The notes below the pieces were generated by a model, which worked only from the letters and a program-made list of their open reading frames with translations, searched no databases and was not told the DNA's origin. A stretch of 64,000 nt of DNA, taken from assembly GCA_041394985.1 (NCBI GenBank), contig JAWLBI010000001.1, forward strand, positions 3,410,001 to 3,474,000, in the 5' to 3' direction. The stretch is from JAGLON01 sp041394985. Its GTDB lineage: Bacteria > Zixibacteria > MSB-5A5 > GN15 > JAAZOE01. The position numbers and the translations under genes were made by a program. This document shows positions 1 through 8,525 of the stretch, piece after piece. Positions within the stretch are counted from its first letter, which is position 1. Each line of letters begins with the position of its first letter.

Positions 1-1
1 T

Positions 2-820
2 ATCGAATCCGGCAACGGCAGCATGGAACTGTATGATATTACCGGATCTTTGATAGCGACGAATTCTTTTGGCGAGGTTGTCGCCGAGAATATCGGCGGT
101 GACGCCATTATCGAAAATTCGAATGGGCGGGTTGCGCTGACGGAGATTAAGGGGCGTCTTAAGGCGACGAATAAATTCGGTCCGATTGTTATCGAGGACG
201 CGAATCGGGATGTACAGATCGCATCGACAAACGGCTCGATTGAGGTCGAGCGGGTCAAGGGCGATGTTATCGTGGAGAATCGATTCGGACCGGTTAATCT
301 TGGTACGGTCGGCGGATCGGTCGAGGTGGAAAACTCGAACTCGCCAGTTGAGGTTTCCGGAGTCGGCAAAGATGTCCGGGTAACCAATCAGTTTTCTCCG
401 ATCACGCTCCTTGCCGTGAAAGGCAATGTGGATGCGGACAATGTCAATTCGTCGATCGAGTTGATCGATGTCGGCGGGACATCTAAACTCAGCACCTCGA
501 ATGGTATGATTACCTGCGAGAATATCAAAGGCGCTTTTACAATTATCAACAATTACGGAAATGTCGAATTAGTGCGGTTAGGGAGTCTCATTGAGGATTC
601 GAAAGTGTCGACGTCGCACGGCGACATATTAATCGAACTGCCACAATCGGCAAAGTTCAACTTGTCGCTGAGCACATCGCACGGCGAGGTCGGGACGGAT
701 TTTCCTATGGACGTAAACACCAGCGGGGTAACGACATTCGGCGAAATCAAGGCCGGAACCGGTCTTCCGACGCTGATTGTCCGGGGTGAAAACAGCTCGA
801 TTCGCCTGATCGGCAACTAA
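2..820 (+). CDS. DUF4097-type beta-strand repeat protein, 5' truncated
   Basis: The reading frame is open from base 2, so this is the C-terminal part of a gene that starts outside the window; the first ATG at 23 is internal. The protein is a run of short repeats of about 20 residues in which N-[SN]-[NS]-G or N-x-F-G-P/E motifs alternate with valine and isoleucine stretches (for example NSFGEVVAENIGGD, NKFGPIVIEDANRD). This pattern is typical of DUF4097/putative adhesin proteins, which form a right-handed beta-helix or stacked sheet. No catalytic motif and no sorting tail are seen at the C-terminus. The likely location is envelope or periplasm, but the signal peptide lies outside the window. 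Function unknown; the family is often found beside anti-sigma factors and PspC/DUF5668-type proteins. Confidence 0.75.
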   Translation: MESGNGSMELYDITGSLIATNSFGEVVAENIGGDAIIENSNGRVALTEIKGRLKATNKFGPIVIEDANRDVQIASTNGSIEVERVKGDVIVENRFGPVNLGTVGGSVEVENSNSPVEVSGVGKDVRVTNQFSPITLLAVKGNVDADNVNSSIELIDVGGTSKLSTSNGMITCENIKGAFTIINNYGNVELVRLGSLIEDSKVSTSHGDILIELPQSAKFNLSLSTSHGEVGTDFPMDVNTSGVTTFGEIKAGTGLPTLIVRGENSSIRLIGN

Positions 821-955
821 AAATCTCCACAGGACAAAAAAATCACGTTTTTTTTATGAATTTGTGAAACTTTTCTCAAAGTCTTGCGTTTTTCTAAGTA
901 GGACAACGAAATTACATGATTTGCAAATACGAGTTGTTTATTAGAGTGTGGACGT

Positions 956-984
956 AAGACCGGCCTGAAAGCCGGTCTTTTTTT
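956..984 (+). terminator. Rho-independent terminator
   Basis: Stem AAGACCGGC (956-964) pairs with GCCGGTCTT (971-979) around the loop CTGAAA, followed by a seven-T run to 984. It lies about 135 bases after the DUF4097 stop, so the 3' UTR is long or an unrecognised short transcript lies between. Confidence 0.85.
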
Positions 985-1014
985 GTGTCGTTATAAATGG
1001 GATGAACGCCGATC

Positions 1015-1149
1015 AATGCGCATGGAATTGCCTGATAGATCAGACATAGCGAAATAATCCGGAAGAGCCCACCCAATGGGTGGGGTACCGAAAGATATGG
1101 CAGAAATGGGCGATTCGTGAATCGCCCCTACAGGCTTTCCCACTCCTTA
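1015..1149. repeat. 135-bp interspersed repeat, copy 1
   Basis: This segment and 1296-1430 are the same length and differ at only a few positions by eye. Internal structure: a 17-bp palindrome CCCACCCAATGGGTGGG (1068-1084, 8-bp arms around one A) and a second inverted repeat GGCGATTC-GT-GAATCGCC about 30 bases later. The palindrome recurs at 7123 and 7322, so the family is dispersed. No transposase is nearby; it resembles a REP/MITE-like element. Confidence 0.8.
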
Positions 1150-1295
1150 TAAGAAGAAGGTTAGAAAGGATGTCAAGACCTTCCTCGCGCTGCTCGTTCG
1201 CCCCGGCGAATCGGTTTTCGTTTCACTCATACCTCGGACAGGGGTCTTGACCTACGAAGAGGCAAGAAGGGCTCGCAATGCCCCCAGATAATTAT

Positions 1296-1430
1296 AATGC
1301 GCATGGAATTGCCTGATAGATCAGACATAGCGAGATGATCCGGATGAGCCCACCCAATGGGTGGGGTACCGAAAAATATGGCAGAATTGGGCGATTCGTG
1401 AATCGCCCCTACAGGCTTTCCCACTCCTTA
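1296..1430. repeat. 135-bp interspersed repeat, copy 2
   Basis: Second copy of the element at 1015-1149, in the same orientation, with its palindrome at 1349-1365. It ends exactly where the terminator of the minus-strand HDOD gene begins, so the element has inserted between that terminator and the rest of the intergenic space. Confidence 0.8.
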
Positions 1431-1462
1431 AAAAAGGCCTTCCAAGGTGATGGGAAGGCCTT
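1430..1462 (-). terminator. Terminator of the HDOD gene
   Basis: Arms AAGGCCTTCC (1434-1443) and GGAAGGCCTT (1453-1462). On the minus strand the stem is followed by a run of T. It lies 24 bases after the HDOD stop codon. Confidence 0.85.
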
Positions 1463-1485
1463 AATAATAGAATCTTTAGAAAGGG

Positions 1486-2844
1486 CTATTTGCCGATCAG
1501 GGCGTTGGCCTCTTGTTTCTCCCGTTCGATTTCTGCGATCTGCGCCTTGAGGCGGTCCTCGATATCCAGAATCGAGGTCTCATCGTGATACTGGGTTGTA
1601 TCGAAGCTGGACATCTTCTTGAGCTCTTCCAGCACCAGCGAAATCATTTCGACGGATTTAACGATGATGTCCATTGAGTTGGCGGCGACATTGTCCTTGT
1701 CGTTTACAGTGCCTTTTTGAATGGCAAGTTCAACAAGCTGGGCGCGGCCGAGAATGGTCGCCGAGGCGTTATTGATATAATGGGATAGCGTCGCGGTGAT
1801 GGTTTTGAGAGAATCGAGCGCCGCCTTTTTCATCTGATCGCGGGCGATTTGCGCCTGCATCTGGCGGTTTTCACGCAGGACCGATTCCACCAGCATGTAC
1901 TGCTTGTACAGGTGGCTGTTGGCGGTCTCCAGCAGATCGGTAACGGAACCGATATTGATTTCGAGGAATTCGGACTCCTTCATCAGCATGCCGAGGATTT
2001 TTTCCTGGAGTTCGACCATGACGGTCGGGCCGATGTTGAGCGATTCCGATAACAGGGTAATTTTTTCCAGCGCCTCTTTATCGAGCGGCGGCATCTGGCA
2101 GGTGCGGAACTTGGATATCATGTTGCCGAGGCTGACGATGCGTCCGAGGCGATCGCTGGGGATGCTCTCCATATCGTCCATGCTGTTATGGTGCCCGGCG
2201 ATGGCCTCACCGATGAATTTCGGAAGTTTCCACTGATCCATCAGGAATTTGCCGACGCGCGCATGGTTGGTGCCCCAGGCGGCTTCTTCGAGCTTGACGA
2301 GGTCTTCCCCGGCTTCGACCAGTTTCCAGATACGCTTGAACTGATCCGGGAAATTCGTTTCGAGGGTAAGGATACCGAGGTCGTGCATCAGACCGGCGAC
2401 GAAGGCTTCTTCTTCCGGGCGATATTCGCAGACGCGTGCGATTTCGCGGCAGGCGATAGCGGTCTCCAGAGAGTGTCTCCAGAAGCGCATCCGCTCGACC
2501 ACGAGATTCTTCCCGTCGTACATGTTGTACAGACCGGTAGACAGCGCCAGCGCCTTGACGGCGCGAATTCCCAGCGTAACGACGGCTTGATTGACCGTGC
2601 TGATTTCGCGGGCCGGGCCGTAAAAGGGAGAATTCACTATTCGCAAAATCCGAGCGGTCAGCGCCGGATCCTTGAGAATAACATCGGCCAGTTCCTTGGC
2701 GGTCGAATCGTCTCGATCCGTCACGCGGATAACCTCAGAGAGGACCTGCGGCAGAGAAGACAATTCCTTGTTGCTTTTTATCAGGTCGAATACTTGTTCT
2801 TCGGGCATAGTCAATGATATCCTTCTAATAGAAGTATCGGTCAT
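1486..2844 (-). CDS. HDOD-domain signalling protein with C-terminal DHp-like helix pair
   Basis: Residues about 10-215 form an HDOD domain, an HD-related fold used in bacterial signalling (SSLPQVLSEVIRVTDRD, LADVILKDPALTARILRIVNSPFYG, GLMHDLGILTLE, AGHHN). A long helical linker (about 290-350) leads to a C-terminal segment that resembles the dimerisation/H-box region of histidine kinases (LKTITATLSHYINNASATILGRAQLVE) followed by a second long helix, but no ATPase (N, G1, G2 box) domain follows. It may therefore dimerise or dock with a kinase rather than phosphorylate. It is the last gene of a minus-strand block, 3 bases after the RNase H-like gene. An internal ATG at 2808 (MPEEQVFDL) has an AGAAGG sequence upstream and may be the true start. 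HDOD is clear; the DHp resemblance is an inference. Confidence 0.85.
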   Translation of the reverse strand: MTDTSIRRISLTMPEEQVFDLIKSNKELSSLPQVLSEVIRVTDRDDSTAKELADVILKDPALTARILRIVNSPFYGPAREISTVNQAVVTLGIRAVKALALSTGLYNMYDGKNLVVERMRFWRHSLETAIACREIARVCEYRPEEEAFVAGLMHDLGILTLETNFPDQFKRIWKLVEAGEDLVKLEEAAWGTNHARVGKFLMDQWKLPKFIGEAIAGHHNSMDDMESIPSDRLGRIVSLGNMISKFRTCQMPPLDKEALEKITLLSESLNIGPTVMVELQEKILGMLMKESEFLEINIGSVTDLLETANSHLYKQYMLVESVLRENRQMQAQIARDQMKKAALDSLKTITATLSHYINNASATILGRAQLVELAIQKGTVNDKDNVAANSMDIIVKSVEMISLVLEELKKMSSFDTTQYHDETSILDIEDRLKAQIAEIEREKQEANALIGK

Positions 2845-2847
2845 AGA

Positions 2848-4062
2848 TTATAAAGATTTACAGGATAATTTTCGACATTTTGACAATAATCGTTTGCGCC
2901 TGTGTTCAAGTTGCTTTTTTTGAACAGCATTGATTTCCAACCCGAGCATCAACTCGAGGGTATCATTGGCTGAGAAGGGATCCTTCTCCTGGTGCTCCTG
3001 GTATTTTACCAGTTCGAGGAGATGGTTAAACGCTTGCGGTTCATCGGCTTGATTAAGGCTATCGCGCCATATCCGGGATGCTTCCTCTAGGCGGCCGAGT
3101 TTTTTCAGGCTAAGGGAGTATTTCAGGCGAGTGACGAGGGATGATTCGTCGATATATCCGGCACGCAGATCGGATGAAAAATTTATGAGTTCTTCGTATC
3201 GTTTATTTTTGAAAAAATGATTGACTATCCCCTCCACCATCCGAGTCGAATTAATTTTTTCCGGGCGTTGGAGTACTTCGGGAATGTAGCGAGTGACTAA
3301 GGCGAGTGAAATGACATCGAGGCGATTGTGGCGGATGATTTCGGGAATCATGCCCGGCTGGCGGTCATAGAGATAATCGAAATATTTCGTCGGGATGAGA
3401 TAGCCGGGGATGTCCTCTCCCCTGTCGAAGGAGAGTAGTTCTTTTTCGAGCGTAATAAGCGAGCAATCCTCACCGAGTTGCCTAAAGAGCGAGCGGGCCG
3501 GATGGAGCGCATCGAGATGCCCGGCGATATCAGGCACATCCATGCGGTTAATGGCAAAGCGCTGCGTAAGCATCGGCCAGTCGAATGATTTGCCGTTATA
3601 GGTGACGAGGATGGTGTCATTATGGAGGTGTTCGGCGGCGAGTTGGAGGAAGAATTCCTCGTCGGGGTAATCGGGCAAAAAATACTGCACTGTGCGAAAG
3701 CAGTTCTTGTGAAAGTAGCCGTAGCCGATGAGGAAAATTACCATGCCGGTACCGCCGGAGAGGCCGGTAGTCTCAGTATCGAAAAAGAGGAATTTCGCCG
3801 GGTCGTAGGTCGATTCGTCTCCCCCGGTCACGAAGTGCCAGTCGCGGTAGAGGTCTTTGTGTTTGTGATCGTCAATATCTTTCATATCGGAATAGGGAAA
3901 GATATCGAGATCATCGGTGATTTTAAGAACGCGAAAGCCGTTTGCAGTCAGGATGTCCGCCTCGAGAATCTCGGCCAGCTTGGGGAGATTCTCGTCTCCC
4001 GTAGCGGTATCGCCGGGGAGTTCGAGGAATCTATCGAGAGTCTGCAGGCGTCGCTTTTTCAC
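2848..4062 (-). CDS. RNase H-like (YprB-type) exonuclease-fold protein
   Basis: The protein has 404 residues. The central domain (about 90-260) is a DnaQ/RNase H-like nuclease of the YprB type: FFDTETTGLSGG supplies the first acidic pair, TYNGKSFDWPML the second motif, and HNRLDVISL the last conserved Asp. Domains of this kind cleave single-stranded nucleic acid ends using two metal ions. The C-terminal 130 residues are helical and TPR-like (KLGRLEEASRIWRDSLNQA). No signal peptide, so it is cytoplasmic. Its first 31 bases overlap the 3' end of the HEAT-repeat gene, which implies translational coupling. Substrate unknown. Confidence 0.85.
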   Translation of the reverse strand: MKKRRLQTLDRFLELPGDTATGDENLPKLAEILEADILTANGFRVLKITDDLDIFPYSDMKDIDDHKHKDLYRDWHFVTGGDESTYDPAKFLFFDTETTGLSGGTGMVIFLIGYGYFHKNCFRTVQYFLPDYPDEEFFLQLAAEHLHNDTILVTYNGKSFDWPMLTQRFAINRMDVPDIAGHLDALHPARSLFRQLGEDCSLITLEKELLSFDRGEDIPGYLIPTKYFDYLYDRQPGMIPEIIRHNRLDVISLALVTRYIPEVLQRPEKINSTRMVEGIVNHFFKNKRYEELINFSSDLRAGYIDESSLVTRLKYSLSLKKLGRLEEASRIWRDSLNQADEPQAFNHLLELVKYQEHQEKDPFSANDTLELMLGLEINAVQKKQLEHRRKRLLSKCRKLSCKSL

Positions 4063-4993
4063 AGGGCGGCATTTCCGATATCAAACGGTTCAATTCTCGC
4101 TGTCTGGTCTCGGCCAGATCAGGGCTGTCTATTTGTTTATACGAAAATGTACCGTAGCGGATAGCCTCAGCGCAATCACTTTTCCACAGCGTTTTGACGG
4201 CGTCGCCAAAGCGCATCAGGTCGAAGGATTTTTCGACTTTCTTGATATCATACAGACAGGAGTCCTCGGCCATGAGGAGCGACAGGTACGATTTCTGGAA
4301 ATCGGATTTCGCCTTTTTCAGAGCATCGAATATGTTGTCCTGTTTGATTTCGCAGTCGAGGTCTTTGAGCGATTCCATCGAAGAAAAGCGCACGCCATAG
4401 TAGGGGTCATCGAACATCGGGACGAGGATTTTAAATAATTCCTTGTCATGAATCATGCGGCCGCAGGAGACGGCAGCGATGGTGCGGACGAGTTCGTTTT
4501 CGTCTTTGAGGGCATTGACGACGGCGTCTTTGCCTCGGGTATCGCCTATTTTCCCCAGCGCGCGGACGGCCTCGTAGCGCAGCCAGTAGTAAGAGTGATT
4601 GACGACCGTGAGCAGGTTAGTGACCGATGATGTGTCCGGGATGTAGAAGAGCATCAAGGCAACGCGCGAGAGGCGCATCGAATCGGGATCATTAATCAGT
4701 GTTTCGTTCAGAAGGGGCACGGCGGGTTCTTTGATTTTGCGGAAAATCTGTTCCAGCGTCATCCGCTCGCGGGCATCGGTCGTGTTGAGCTTCTCGATGA
4801 GGAAGGGCACGATTTCGGCTTCATAGGCGGCCATATCTTCGATGGTGGGCTGCACCATATCGCGGTATTTCATCGCCCCCGATGAAGCGATGACGAACAT
4901 CGAATCGACGGTTTCCTGCATCAGTTCGGCTTTGAGCGGAAGGGCAAAGCAGACAATCAAAATTGCGCTGAGTATGTATATTTTCATCTTCAT
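4031..4993 (-). CDS. Secreted HEAT-repeat protein
   Basis: The start was placed at 4993 because GGAGGG lies 9 bases upstream and a signal peptide follows directly (MKMKIYILSAILIVCFALPLKAE). The mature protein of about 295 residues is a helical solenoid of HEAT/PBS-lyase-like repeats (LRYEAVRALGKIGDTRGKDA, VRTIAAVSCGRMIHDKELFK, VRFSSMESLKDLD). Such repeats bind proteins; no enzymatic motif is seen. Its ATG lies 2 bases after the stop of the GDDxY-repeat gene and its 3' end overlaps the nuclease gene, so the genes form one operon. Probably a periplasmic adaptor; partner unknown, with the co-encoded repeat protein a natural candidate. Confidence 0.82.
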   Translation of the reverse strand: MKMKIYILSAILIVCFALPLKAELMQETVDSMFVIASSGAMKYRDMVQPTIEDMAAYEAEIVPFLIEKLNTTDARERMTLEQIFRKIKEPAVPLLNETLINDPDSMRLSRVALMLFYIPDTSSVTNLLTVVNHSYYWLRYEAVRALGKIGDTRGKDAVVNALKDENELVRTIAAVSCGRMIHDKELFKILVPMFDDPYYGVRFSSMESLKDLDCEIKQDNIFDALKKAKSDFQKSYLSLLMAEDSCLYDIKKVEKSFDLMRFGDAVKTLWKSDCAEAIRYGTFSYKQIDSPDLAETRQRELNRLISEMPPCEKATPADSR

Positions 4994-4995
4994 GG

Positions 4996-6903
4996 CTATT
5001 TTCCCTCCACCGCTTGCGTCGTGTCCGGTTGCGGCGGCTCCCAGTCGAGGCCCAGTCCCCATTTGCCGGGGACTCGCCATATTGTGTTGTTGGCGCCGTT
5101 GCCCTGGAAGCGGTCGTCGCCTCCCATATCGGTGAAGATACCGATGGAGCCGTAATCGCGGCGAGGATTGCCATAGCCCTGCGTGTTGTACTTCAGATGG
5201 GTGTAGTAGCCGTCATCGCCGCCGAGATCGTTGAAGATACCGATGCCGTTGGCCTGACCGGCGCCCTGGGCCAGATCGTGCGCGGTGTAGACATCGTTGC
5301 CGCCTTTGTCAATCAGCCAGCCGCAGGAATAATCGTGGCCGCACCCCTGGCAAACACCATGCGAGCGGTAGATGTCATCTCCCGCGCCATCGATGAGGAT
5401 GCCGAGCGTCATGTGTGCACCTGCTCCCTGGGCATATTGATAGGTCGAATAGAGGTCGTTCCCCCATTTGTCGTAAATCATGCCGAGCGACCACCAGTAG
5501 GACGATGCCTGCGCGAAGAAATCGGCCAAATAGGAATCATTGCCGCCATAGTCGCAAATGAATCCAAAGCCGCCGGACATGTGCGGGCGGACGCCGATGC
5601 TGAAGCCCTGCGACAGCGATGTGTAATGATTGCCCGTGTGAAAATACTCTTTGTATTTAGGCTGGATGATATATGAGTCGTTACCAGCATAGTCGATGAT
5701 GCCGCCGACTCCCTTGACGAAGCCGAATCCCTGGCTCTGGAGATTGGCGGTATAAATGTCGGAGCCTTCTTCATCGATGAGCAGGCCATAGCCGAATGTT
5801 CCGGCTCCTTCGACGAAGGTATCACCGAAGTATTTGTCGTCACCTTTTTTATCCCAGAGGATGCCGACGCCGAAATATCCTGCACCAAGACCGAAACTTT
5901 TAGCCCTGTAGATATCGTCCCCTTCGTAGTCGATGAGGAGTGAGAAACTCAGTGCTCCGCAGGCGAGCGCAAAATCCGTCTCGGCGTTGTAGGTATCATC
6001 TCCCGCAAAGTCGGCGATTATGACCGGATGCGGGTTGTTTATATCATATGAGAGATTGTAGACGTCATCGCCGCCGGGATCGAGAATCATGAAATAGTCG
6101 CCAGTGTAGGTATCATTGCCTTCGGTACCGATGATGATTTTACCAAAATTTAATTTACTTTCATAGACAGGCTTATCGCCATCGAGCTTCTTCTGATACT
6201 TTTTTTCAGTCCTGATAATTTCATTAATGTTTTCCATGTACGCTTTATAGCCCAATATACTTTCAGGCTCAGGATATTGAATAAAGGCACCTTGTTCAGA
6301 AAACTCTTTTGCCCATTCTTCTTCCAAATGCTGCATGGAGTCCAATTCCTCATTGGAGTACATTCGATAGTCGGGAATGTCCAGAATAAGCTCGTTGAAC
6401 TTCTCTTGAATAAAATCACGCAGTTTTGATTGGACCTCACAATCTATTTGAGTGCTTCGCTGTGCCGATTCAAGAGTGAGAGTGAAATTCAATGAAAACA
6501 GCTCTTGCTCCAATGGGCCATCTCCCGATGGAAGCATTAACTCAGCTTGAACATCGCATTTTTCCGATCTTTCCCCATTTTCACCAAATAGAATCTTTAG
6601 ATACTCACCTATTTCATCAGGCGAATTTTTCATCATCATGGCGCAATCCTCGGCGAAGTCGGCCATCAATATCGGATGCGACATGAGGCTGTCGACGATC
6701 TTGAGGCGATAGGGATCTTTGGGAGTATAGTCATCGCGGAAGGTGAAATCTCCGCGCGTCAGCAGCATTTCTTGCAGGGCCATATCCATACCTATATTTA
6801 ACAGGCTGTCATTGTTGACGAGATTGGTATCGGATGGGACCTGGGCCATCGCCGATGCGCAGATCAGCGCGGCCACACCGAGGGCACATATAAGTTTTCG
6901 CAT
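4996..6903 (-). CDS. Secreted GDDxY-repeat protein
   Basis: The protein has 635 residues with an N-terminal signal peptide (MRKLICALGVAALICASAMAQ). Residues about 25-250 are charged and mainly helical. From about 255 to the end there are 13 copies of a G-[DNS]-D-x-[YF] motif at roughly 27-35 residue spacing, each followed by a glycine-rich hydrophobic strand (GAGYFGVGILWDKKGDDKY, GAGTFGYGLLIDEEGSDIY). The regular acidic turn plus strand suggests a beta-solenoid with stacked Asp turns that may bind calcium, related in logic, not clearly in sequence, to RTX repeats. No T9SS tail or dockerin. First gene of a four-gene minus-strand operon. No strong Shine-Dalgarno sequence was seen at the ATG. 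Function unknown. Confidence 0.75.
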   Translation of the reverse strand: MRKLICALGVAALICASAMAQVPSDTNLVNNDSLLNIGMDMALQEMLLTRGDFTFRDDYTPKDPYRLKIVDSLMSHPILMADFAEDCAMMMKNSPDEIGEYLKILFGENGERSEKCDVQAELMLPSGDGPLEQELFSLNFTLTLESAQRSTQIDCEVQSKLRDFIQEKFNELILDIPDYRMYSNEELDSMQHLEEEWAKEFSEQGAFIQYPEPESILGYKAYMENINEIIRTEKKYQKKLDGDKPVYESKLNFGKIIIGTEGNDTYTGDYFMILDPGGDDVYNLSYDINNPHPVIIADFAGDDTYNAETDFALACGALSFSLLIDYEGDDIYRAKSFGLGAGYFGVGILWDKKGDDKYFGDTFVEGAGTFGYGLLIDEEGSDIYTANLQSQGFGFVKGVGGIIDYAGNDSYIIQPKYKEYFHTGNHYTSLSQGFSIGVRPHMSGGFGFICDYGGNDSYLADFFAQASSYWWSLGMIYDKWGNDLYSTYQYAQGAGAHMTLGILIDGAGDDIYRSHGVCQGCGHDYSCGWLIDKGGNDVYTAHDLAQGAGQANGIGIFNDLGGDDGYYTHLKYNTQGYGNPRRDYGSIGIFTDMGGDDRFQGNGANNTIWRVPGKWGLGLDWEPPQPDTTQAVEGK

Positions 6904-7739
6904 GCCGTATTAATGGGGTAAAGAGGGCGGTCTGTCAATGGGTTTGGGGGATTTTTTGACACGCTTCACGCATTTGGCACCCCTCTCTAAAGGTGATAAA
7001 GAGACAAGAGCAGATTGCCACGTTGCTCGTCTAGGAAGACTCGCGCCTCGCAATGACGGTGCAAAAGTCTATTTCAATGGAATGATGCGATTATGGAAAT
7101 ATAGCCGGATGATCTGGAAGAACCCACCCAATGGGTGGGGTACCGGGGTGGAGGATTTTTTGACACACCCCGCCCTTCGGGCATGCCTTTCAAGAGGAGA
7201 GAAATAGGCAAGAGCGGATTCCTCGGTCGGCCTAAGAAAGTCTTATTCGGAATGACGATGCACATGTAAATTTCAATGGAATGATGTGATTATCAATATA
7301 TAGCAGGATAATCCGAAAGAACCCACCCAATGGGTGGGGTACCGGTCTTACTTGTCATGCCCGAGAGCGAGCCATCTTAGACGAACGAGTCGGGAATCCA
7401 GATGAAATAATATCCAACGTTGCCTGGATTCCCATTTTCATGGGAATGACAAAGAATACTTCGTATTCTTTGATGTCGAAACCACGGGGGTTTCGACCTA
7501 CAAAAAGGGCAAGTCCCTATTGGGGACCTGCCCTACGAGGAAATTTCCCAAGGCAAATCGTAAAGAACACACCCCGTCCGCCTAGGCGGAGCACCCCTTT
7601 CAAGAGGGGATGACAGGAGCAGATTCCTCGGTCGGCCTAAGAAGGCCTCACTCGTAATGACCGTGCTTGTATGAGGGACAATGAAATAATTGGTCGAATA
7701 GCTTTGAGATTGAATCTTGCGGGCCGGAGGACCCGGCCC
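6904..7739. repeat. Composite intergenic repeat cluster
   Basis: 836 bases without a credible gene. Modular repeats are visible: TTTCAATGGAATGATGYGATTA at 7072 and 7271; the CCCACCCAATGGGTGGG palindrome at 7123-7139 and 7322-7338; AGAGCRGATTCCTCGGTCGG at about 7211 and 7617; and a CACACCCCG...CCTTTCAAGAGG unit at about 7163 and 7569. Roughly two to three degraded copies of a composite unit of about 200 bases are therefore present in tandem. The palindrome links this cluster to the repeats at 1015-1430. A further segment near 7480-7545 (GTCGAAACC...GACCTAC) resembles 1240-1290. Confidence 0.75.
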
Positions 7740-8525
7740 CTACTTGGCGAGTTTCTTCGGGCGGATGACGAAGACCCAGGCCGGGAGGATGGGATACACT
7801 ACCTTGAACAGCCAGCGAGGCATGCGAGCCAGAAACGAATTCGGCTTGATCACATCATCGGCGGCGTATTGTTCGGGGTTGTCGATTAATCTCTCGGTGT
7901 AGTCTATCATCTCGTAGTTTTTCAGCAGTCTGCGGAGATTGCGCAGGGACAGCAAATACACGTCATACTTGACTTTGCGGCCCATCAGCTTGAGATACAG
8001 ATGCGACGCCCAGAGCGGTATCCACGATAGGCATGGCAGGAAATAATGCCCTTCTATCAGAACAAAGCGATTGCCGGCGCCGAAATAGCAGAATCCATTC
8101 GGTGACAGCAGGCGCTCGATTTCTCGTGCGAGGCCCGGCTGGTCTTCGACATGTTCGTATACCTGATTGCAGATGATAACATCGACGGAACCATCTATAA
8201 GGCCTGAGTTGGTGCCGTCGGAGCAGACATAGTCGATGTTGTCCGCATCGGTCTGTTTTTTTCCCGATTTCAAACCGACATCATCGACATCCAGCGCGAT
8301 GACCCGTTTGAAATGTTGCGCGAAGAATTCCGTCATGATGGAAGTCGATGCGCCGAGATCGAGCGCCACGAGTTCATTCAGCGGGCGGTTGGCGAAATCC
8401 TCGCATACGGCAATGACCTTGGCGGCCTTTTTGTACCGCTGGTCTTTGTTGTACAGCACCGGGAAGCGTTCGGAGAACGTCCCCTCTTTTTCATAGTCGT
8501 ATTTTGGTTCAATCGTCGTTGTCAT
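7740..8525 (-). CDS. Class I SAM-dependent methyltransferase
   Basis: The protein has 261 residues with a Rossmann-fold methyltransferase core: motif I VALDLGASTSIMTEFF (about 52-67), the acidic end of strand 2 VIALDVDDVG, and motif IV DVIICNQVYEHVED. The C-terminal third is hydrophobic and basic (SWIPLWASHLYLKLMGRK), suggesting membrane contact. It is last in a five-gene coupled operon for surface glycan synthesis; its ATG overlaps the previous stop (ATGA). The acceptor is probably a lipid-linked sugar or glycan, but this comes from context only. Confidence 0.85.
   Translation of the reverse strand: MTTTIEPKYDYEKEGTFSERFPVLYNKDQRYKKAAKVIAVCEDFANRPLNELVALDLGASTSIMTEFFAQHFKRVIALDVDDVGLKSGKKQTDADNIDYVCSDGTNSGLIDGSVDVIICNQVYEHVEDQPGLAREIERLLSPNGFCYFGAGNRFVLIEGHYFLPCLSWIPLWASHLYLKLMGRKVKYDVYLLSLRNLRRLLKNYEMIDYTERLIDNPEQYAADDVIKPNSFLARMPRWLFKVVYPILPAWVFVIRPKKLAK

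Larger units (their letters stand above)
821..1485. other. Intergenic region with terminators and two repeat copies
   Basis: No credible gene is present. The region holds an intrinsic terminator for the upstream gene (956-984), two near-identical 135-bp repeat copies (1015-1149 and 1296-1430) and the terminator of the minus-strand HDOD gene (1430-1462). Short frames here mostly translate the palindromic repeat into PPNGWGT-like peptides and are not genes. Confidence 0.7.

Noticed and set aside
1335..1550. Plus-strand frame of 71 codons with PNGWGTEKYG
   Set aside because: It translates the interspersed palindromic repeat and part of the antisense of the HDOD gene; no ribosome site.
5014..5676. 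Long plus-strand frame of 220 codons
   Set aside because: Antisense shadow of the GDDxY-repeat gene, whose signal peptide and repeats are clear on the other strand.
6938..7207. Plus-strand frame of 89 codons
   Set aside because: Lies wholly within the repeat cluster and encodes the same PPNGWGTG peptide in frame.
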